Shown one piece after another: positions 58,821 through 64,000 of a DNA stretch of 64,000 nt. Source of the DNA: Gnetum montanum (taxonomy: Eukaryota; Streptophyta; Gnetopsida; Gnetales; Gnetaceae). Position numbers and translations under genes: made by a program. A model generated the notes under the pieces. It was given only the letters and a program-made list of their open reading frames with translations, had not been told where the DNA came from and did no database searches. Numbering within the stretch: position 1 is the first letter of the stretch; each line of letters begins with the position of its first letter. The stretch is from NCBI GenBank assembly GCA_015680685.1, contig MNCI01034246.1, positions 18,941-82,940 on the forward strand. The letters are read 5' to 3'.

Positions 58821-59540
58821 TTCTAAGTGTTAGGACTATGCTCTCCACTACCCTAGAGCATAGTCAGCCTCTTGTGGATAACATAGTCAACATGAAGGTT
58901 AATTTTGTAATTTTCTCTAAGTGTCAACACAAAGCCAATTGCAGAAAAAATTTTCTAAGTGTTGGGACTACGCTCTTCACTACTCCAAGTGTAGTCATCC
59001 TCCAATGGAGAGTGTAGTTAGCAAAAATCCATTTTTCCCTCAAATTTCACTAGTATTAGGACTATGCTCTACATTAGTAGGGAGTGTAGTCAGCCTCCAA
59101 TGAAGATCATAGTCAACACATGGTCATTTCTTTTTGCAATATTTTCTAAGTGTTGAGACTACAATCTCCCCCAGTCTAGAGGGTAGTCAAGCATAGTCAG
59201 CCAAAACAATCTCCTATAGCCTCCACAGCATAGCAACACTACTCAACTCAGCTCCAACTCACCTTTGGCAAGTGTAGTTAGTGAAATGCTTCTTTTGGTA
59301 TCCTCTTTTTTGGCCCCAAATTTGTAACTACGCTCAACCCCATGCAAGAGCGTGGAGCACATAGTCCCGAAGCATAGCCTCCAAGTTTCATTTTTTAGGT
59401 ACATTGTATTCTTTATAGCACATACAATGCAATTATTAGCATAATCATAATCTCATAGTCTCACAAAGTCTTACAAATCATAGCAAAGCACAAGACCACT
59501 AGCCCAGTGGAGAGTGTAGTTGGGTGAGGCTATAGTCCTA
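58821..59540. repeat. Cluster of the palindromic GACTATGCTCTCCAC motif in diverged repeats
   Basis: Blocks beginning ctaagtgtt(a/g)ggacta(t/c)gctct start at about 58824, 58956, 59051 and 59147. Each is followed within 25-45 bp by a complementary ag(a)gtgtagtca or agcatagtca. Further single forms lie at about 59330 and 59510. The same motif occurs at 51.9-53.4 kb. Confidence 0.7.
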
Positions 59541-59935
59541 ACCATCCCCTCTACCATGTGGTAGTCATCCCATATTTTTTGCTAACCCTAAGCCTATAAA
59601 TATGTATGCCCTCAACATTTTCAGGGTTGGAAAATTAGCAAATCAAATACTTGGCAAACCTAAGAAGTGCTTGGGGGAGAACCAAAGGCATATTGGTGAA
59701 GTTGCAAATCACTGCAGACCCCTATAGCCCAATGGAACACCATAGCCAATGGTACACTGTGGCAACCAACCAGGAAGATGTAGACACCTCAATGGAACAC
59801 TAGTCTTTATGGATAAATACCCTTGAGACTATGACTACACTATCCACTACACCTGTTATACAATGTTGACAAAGGCTATAGAATCACCTTTAGTTTTCTA
59901 CATGATGGTATAGTATAGTTCATTGTTAAGGAGGA
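59541..59935. other. Stretch at the end of Tat-like copy 2, no clear coding
   Basis: The second RNase H homology of copy 2 fades near 59900. Left of that no domain is recognised. tataaatatgt at about 59596 is a TATA-like word without further support. Confidence 0.4.
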
Positions 59936-62090
59936 AAAGTTACTAAACACATTAAGCATCACACTTAGGGCTAAGGTCACAATGGCCTTAGCTAGCATGT
60001 TCTTGGTTTGGGGTACGTGCTAGATATTAACTTCTGTAAATTGTTGCATCAATTTTTGTCCTAGGTCACAGTAAGGTTGCAAATGTTTGGCTTTGCATGC
60101 ATAAAGCTCAATTACATGGTTAACCATAAGTTTGGAATCACCTTTGACATTAGGCACTTGATTTCTTAGTCACAGGCTACCATCATTCCCCTAATCAATC
60201 CTTCATACTTTACTATGTTGTTGGTACATGGGAATTTGAAATGGTAAGTGAAGGGCTAGATTTCACTAGATGGGAGTGTTATCATGATAACAACACTGGC
60301 CCCATGGGTAGTTGAAGCTCCATCAAAGTGCATGATTTCCTCATAGCCCTCGGGTACTTTGTTAACAATTTTGACATGCTCATTAGGGAATTCAGGGTCT
60401 ATGGCAGCATGATCTTCTACCGATGAAACAGTAAATTATGCAGCTATTGCTTATCCTTTCTTTGATACTTGGGAGATGTAATAAAGGCCAAATTCAATTG
60501 TTATGGATTTCCAATGAGCAATACAACTACTCTTGTAGATATTTGTTATTATGGATCTAAGTACAATGTCTTTCCAAATGACATTGACCTAGCTCCTAAA
60601 GAGGTAGTGTCACCACTTCTTTAATGAGAAGACTAGGGCTAGATAATACTTCTCTACTTTGGTATATTGGATCTCATGGGTAATTAATACATGGCTCATG
60701 TAGTATACAGTAAGCTCTACTCCATCATCTCATTTCTAACAAAACTGAGATGTAATGGATGTGTTAGAGATAGCAAGGTAGATGTAAAAAGGCTTGTCCT
60801 CTTGCAGAGGGTGGATCGTCAGTAATTGTGCCAAATCTTGCTTAAGGTTTTCAAAGGCTTCTTGACATTGAGTTATCCACTCATAGTGTACTCCTTTCTT
60901 AAGAAAGTGTTGCATGGGTTGTAACTTATCCATAAGTTTGGTGATAAACCTACAGATAAATTGTAATCTACCTTGCAATTCCTAAATCTCCGTAAGGTTG
61001 GTTGGTGCTGCCAAGTTGGATATGATCATAACCTTATCAAGATTGACCCTCTTTAGATACTACAAGGCCAAGAATCTTACCAATATTGACACTAAAGACA
61101 TACTTCTTAGGGTTAATCTTAAGCTCATATTTGAGACATTGTTTCAACACAAGATCAAGGCCACTTTGGACTTAATGATTACATTGTCTACGTAGTCATT
61201 GAGCAATCCTAGCATATAGTCACTCATCACTCTTTGGTAGGTTGCTCATGCATTCTTTAGGCCAAAAGACATCATGGTGTAATAAAAGGTACCCCAAGGG
61301 GGTCATGAAAGTTGTACAAAGTCAATGCTTTAGATTAATCCTAATTTGATGATATCCCAAGAACCCATCCATAAAGGATAATAAGGCATGTCCAGTTGTA
61401 GTATTAATAAGTTGATCAATACTAGGCAAAGGAAAATCATCTTTGATAGTTGCCTTATTCAAGTCTCATAAATCAATACAGATATGTATACTCACATTTT
61501 TCATAGGGATTATGACTATGTTAGACACCCATTCCATGTAATTAACGACTTGAATGAAACCATCTTCATAGAGTTTGTGATTTGATCACAAATTGATAGG
61601 GCTAAATTTGTACTAATCTTATGAAATTGTTGCTTAACTGGCTTGATATTAGGATTGAGTATGATGTTATGCTACATTAGGCATGGGTTTAGGCTTGGCA
61701 TATCTTCATATGACCAGGTGAAGGCCTTAATGTTGTCCTAGAGGAGCTTGGTGATGCCTTAAGCCTATTGAGATTCTAATGAGGAACTTAGTTTAGTGTT
61801 TTCTCCTCACCACTATGTGTCATGACAGGAACCTCAACTAGAGAGTCCTCTGTGATATCACTAGCCTCAAGGTCACGCATTTTAACCATGTTTTCAAGCC
61901 ACTCTATAGGTTTCTCTATCAAGGCTATGTAGTCAATTGGACTCTTGGGCTCAAGATCTAGGTAATTAAGGCTGATGCATCATTCAACATCACCATGAGG
62001 TCTAGTTGGACTCAAAGGCCCATTGAATTTCTCCCAGGTGTCCATAATCCAATCCTATATATCAACCATAAGCACATTAAGTGGCACCTG
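59936..62090 (-). pseudogene. Tat-like Ty3 polyprotein, copy 2: RT, RNase H, second RNase H
   Basis: Minus-strand homologue of copy 1 starting at the same point (aggtgccactt, 62090 here and 53632 there). Blocks: IKAFTWSYEDMPSLNP (about 61735), RT with VSIHICIDL, YHQIRINL, FMTPLGYL and the catalytic box YVDN (61194-61183; last Asp is Asn), RNase H (an 80-codon open frame 60978-60736, LQFICRFITKLMDK), and the second RNase H (about 60340-59950; MHFDGASTTHGAS, FPCTNNIVKYEGL). No integrase; the copy ends within or just after the second RNase H. Stops and frameshifts throughout. Confidence 0.88.
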
Positions 62091-62289
62091 TGTGAAAAAA
62101 TGAGTAAACAAAGCCAAAATATAGCAAAATACTCTAGTAATAGCAAAAATACATTAAGCAAAAGGCCAAAAAGAGCTTAAACAAGGTGACTAGAAAATAC
62201 TCTAGCAATAGCCTTTCAGAACCTTTACAATAAGGTTTGTATCTAGTTCATTGATAATAACTCCCATGAGAAATTTTTTTTCATAGTAA
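62091..62289. other. Spacer between Tat-like copy 2 and LINE fragment
   Basis: The phrase aaaatactctag(t/c)aatagc is repeated at 62126-62144 and 62194-62212. A segment near 62232-62262 (aggtttgta..ctagtt..ataataactcc) resembles 57611-57645 after the 30-bp array, in the same orientation. Confidence 0.5.
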
Positions 62290-63030
62290 CATTGGGGTAA
62301 AACATGATTGTCCTCTTTATTCTACTTTTTTTTGGCATCTTTATTGATGAATTAGAGGAATGGATTTGTAAGGTTCTAGGAAAATGTTCATCTAAAATTG
62401 GTGATCACCTTGTGAATTTCATGTTGGATGTTGATGATGTTGCAGTTATCTCAAATTCCAAAGAAGGAATTCAACAAATACTTGATATTTTGGATGACTT
62501 CTATCATCATTAAGGATGAAAGTTAATGTACTATAAATCAAAGTCATGATTTATGGTACATGAGACAAAGATTTCTCTTTTATAATTGGCAAGAATCATG
62601 TGGACATAACCCCCTTTTATAGATATGTGTGCTTGGATCTTTCTAACAATGAAAAATGGGATAAATAAATCAGTGTAAGGGCTGCAAGTGGAATGAAAGC
62701 TCTTGTTCCCCTTAAGAGTAAATGTAGAAAAGAATTAATTTTGGCTTGAAAGGCTAGAAAAAAAAATTATGTTCTATTGTCTAACCAAAAATTCTTTATG
62801 GATGTGTTGTGTGGGGCCTCAATTTACTAAACAAATATTGGAAAAAAATTGAAAAATTTTAGTAATAATTTTTTTTTGAAGTGCTTGGAGTTAAAAGGCA
62901 AGCTCAATATGATCTACTGTTGGAGGCTAATATCTTGCCTTTGAAGATAGAAGCTATTTGCAAATTTGTAGCATATGTTTGTAATTTTTTTGGTTGTATA
63001 GTGGACAAGATATTAAAGCAAGTTTTATCC
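62290..63030 (+). pseudogene. LINE fragment: central RT region
   Basis: FGIFIDELEEWICKVLGKCSSKIGDH followed by MLDVDDVAVISNSKEGIQQ (about 62310-62500) is an RT palm region where the usual YADD is DVDD. A later part gives ASGMKAL, WKARKKNY-like text, and VLGVKRQAQYDLLLEANILPLKIEAICKF (62881-62970). The last block resembles the copy at 44.75-45.6 kb. It is cut at about 63030 by element E sequence. Confidence 0.7.
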
Positions 63031-63590
63031 ACTACTTCGTGTTCGTGGGGATCAAAACCAGGGTTGTGAACTATAGAGTGGAGGTTCTAATACACCACCT
63101 CCTGACAATCGTTAGGAGGGGGAACATCATTTGGTGGGGAACCTGTTGAAACCGGTTCACCATCCCCAATTTTGCTTAAAACGTGTGGGGCATTATGGGG
63201 CCATTTACCCTTCAAGGATGCATGGTAACTTTCCTGTTGCAAGTCCCGTTGATGTTGTGCTTCTATGGGATGATAGTCCCTTGTGTCATGATCGCATGCA
63301 ACATATTCTACATATAAAAGTGGCATGCCTATTCATGTGAGAGCACGAAGGAGCATGTTGGGGACTCATTGGTCTGGAGGCAATACTATGTTACCCTCCA
63401 AGTCTCTCCAACATAGTTGTTCATCTTGGTGGAGGATAAAGGTGAAATTAGGTACATACTCATCATGATGAGTATATACTACCTGAAATTGTTGAGGAAC
63501 TGGTGGATCTTGGTTATGTGTATGATGCTGCCAACTGTCTCTTGTGTTAGTCCTAGGCGATGAAGTGCTCTTGTGCGAGGAAGAAGACAT
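63031..63590 (-). pseudogene. gag N-terminal part of element E
   Basis: From ATG 63590 (MSSSSHKSTSSPRTN) the minus frame matches the start of the element C gag, through DPPVPQQFQVVYTHHDEY, DEQLCWRDLEGNIVLPPDQ, HDTRDYHPIEAQH, GSPPNDVPPPNDCQEVVY to a NPGFDPHEHEVV block. Homology then stops near 63031. Two stops at about 63350-63330; otherwise one frame. Later gag and the protease are absent. Confidence 0.85.
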
Positions 63591-63717
63591 TTTTGTCTTG
63601 TTCGATGTGTGATTTACCGTTGTCTTATCTTTCCTTTGAGCAACCCTAAGGGTTTGTTCTAACATCCCAACGATATGGATGATTTCTTATGTTCTACATA
63701 GCACACAAACAACTAAG

Positions 63718-63736
63718 TCCCTGACAACGACGCCAA
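63718..63736 (-). promoter_or_regulatory. Primer-binding site of element E
   Basis: Minus strand TTGGCGTCGTTGTCAGGGA next to the LTR. Same class as the B and C sites. Confidence 0.85.
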
Positions 63737-64000
63737 TGATGACTGGTGAGGTACCCCTATGCTCAACCATACGAATACAAACATTTCACACACAATCTGG
63801 TTGAATTCCAAGGACCAAGTGCTTATGCACCCTAATGGAACACTTAGGGTTAATCAATTGTTGTCTTCCCAAACTTACTTGTATTGTCACGGTTGTATGG
63901 TTAAGTAAGCTTGAGGCATATGATTTTTATAGATTTTATGTTTTTATGTCCTATTGCTAATAAGGGACGAGAGAGAGAGATAACTAAGTGACTAATTTAA
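63737..64000 (-). repeat. 5' LTR of element E, partial (window edge)
   Basis: Plus reads TGATGACTGGTGAGGTACCCCT, aligning with the complement of the element C LTR end. Contains a short (ga)n tract near 63970-63980. The U3 end lies outside the window. Confidence 0.88.

Larger units (their letters stand above)
63031..64000 (-). mobile_element. Element E: C-type non-autonomous LTR element, 5' end only, runs off window
   Basis: 5' LTR from 63737 to the window edge, PBS, and the first 187 or so codons of gag, all on minus. LTR and gag align with element C rather than B or D. Truncated at about 63031 next to LINE sequence. Confidence 0.85.

Noticed and set aside
49490-64000. G and E being two halves of one element
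   Set aside because: Both are on minus and in a fitting order, but the G LTR and second frame are B/D-type, while the E LTR and gag are C-type.

Overview
This window is a stretch of a large, gene-poor plant genome made almost entirely of old, broken transposable elements nested inside one another. I see no intact host gene, no rRNA or tRNA gene and no CRISPR array. The element types (chromovirus, Athila/Tat-like Ty3 elements, L1-like LINEs, Helitron), the AT-rich sequence, the many in-frame stops and the roughly 10% (by eye) divergence between paired LTRs suggest a seed plant with slow DNA turnover, most likely a gymnosperm. That assignment is inference. One 928-base assembly gap lies at 2637-3564.

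Region 1 (1-19.6 kb) is a Helitron RepHel gene on the minus strand, running off the left edge. It is cut by element H (1149-3939, TG...CA ends) and by element A (5673-17177), a Ty3 chromovirus with gag, protease, RT, RNase H, integrase and a C-terminal chromodomain. The integrase of A is itself cut by element B (9952-15807, minus). For H and A the flanking 5-bp duplications are visible, and removing one copy restores the Helitron reading frame.

Region 2 (about 20.1-20.75 kb) is a short GC-richer island of unknown origin.

Region 3 (22.9-43 kb) is an L1-like LINE on the minus strand, split by element C (25143-32079, TSD ccaag/ccaag) and element D (33162-41185, TSD acaca/ataca).

Region 4 (44.7-52 kb) holds two further LINE fragments (44.75-45.6 kb plus; 46.7-48.5 kb minus) and a truncated element G (about 49.5-51.9 kb, minus).

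Region 5 (51.9-62.3 kb) has two convergent copies of a Tat-like Ty3 polyprotein with a second RNase H domain (53.6-57.1 kb plus; 62.1-59.9 kb minus), a 15-unit 30-bp tandem array after the first integrase, and clusters of a palindromic motif.

Region 6 (62.3-64 kb) is a LINE fragment abutting element E, a C-type element on the minus strand that runs off the right edge.

The most interesting content is the shared architecture of elements B, C, D, E and G. They have TGATGA-type LTR ends, and a primer-binding site close to TTGGTGCCGTTGCCGGGGA wherever a 5' LTR is present (B, C, D, E). None of them shows a reverse transcriptase or integrase gene. They encode a Gag with a CX2CX3HX4C knuckle (seen in B, C and D), plus a retropepsin in C. 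B, D and G carry a second long coding region, coiled-coil rich, that I do not recognise. In D it is one frame of 932 codons starting directly after a good 3' splice site. The U3 regions of these LTRs are packed with short palindromes that differ between copies. They look like non-autonomous elements that would depend on pol supplied in trans.
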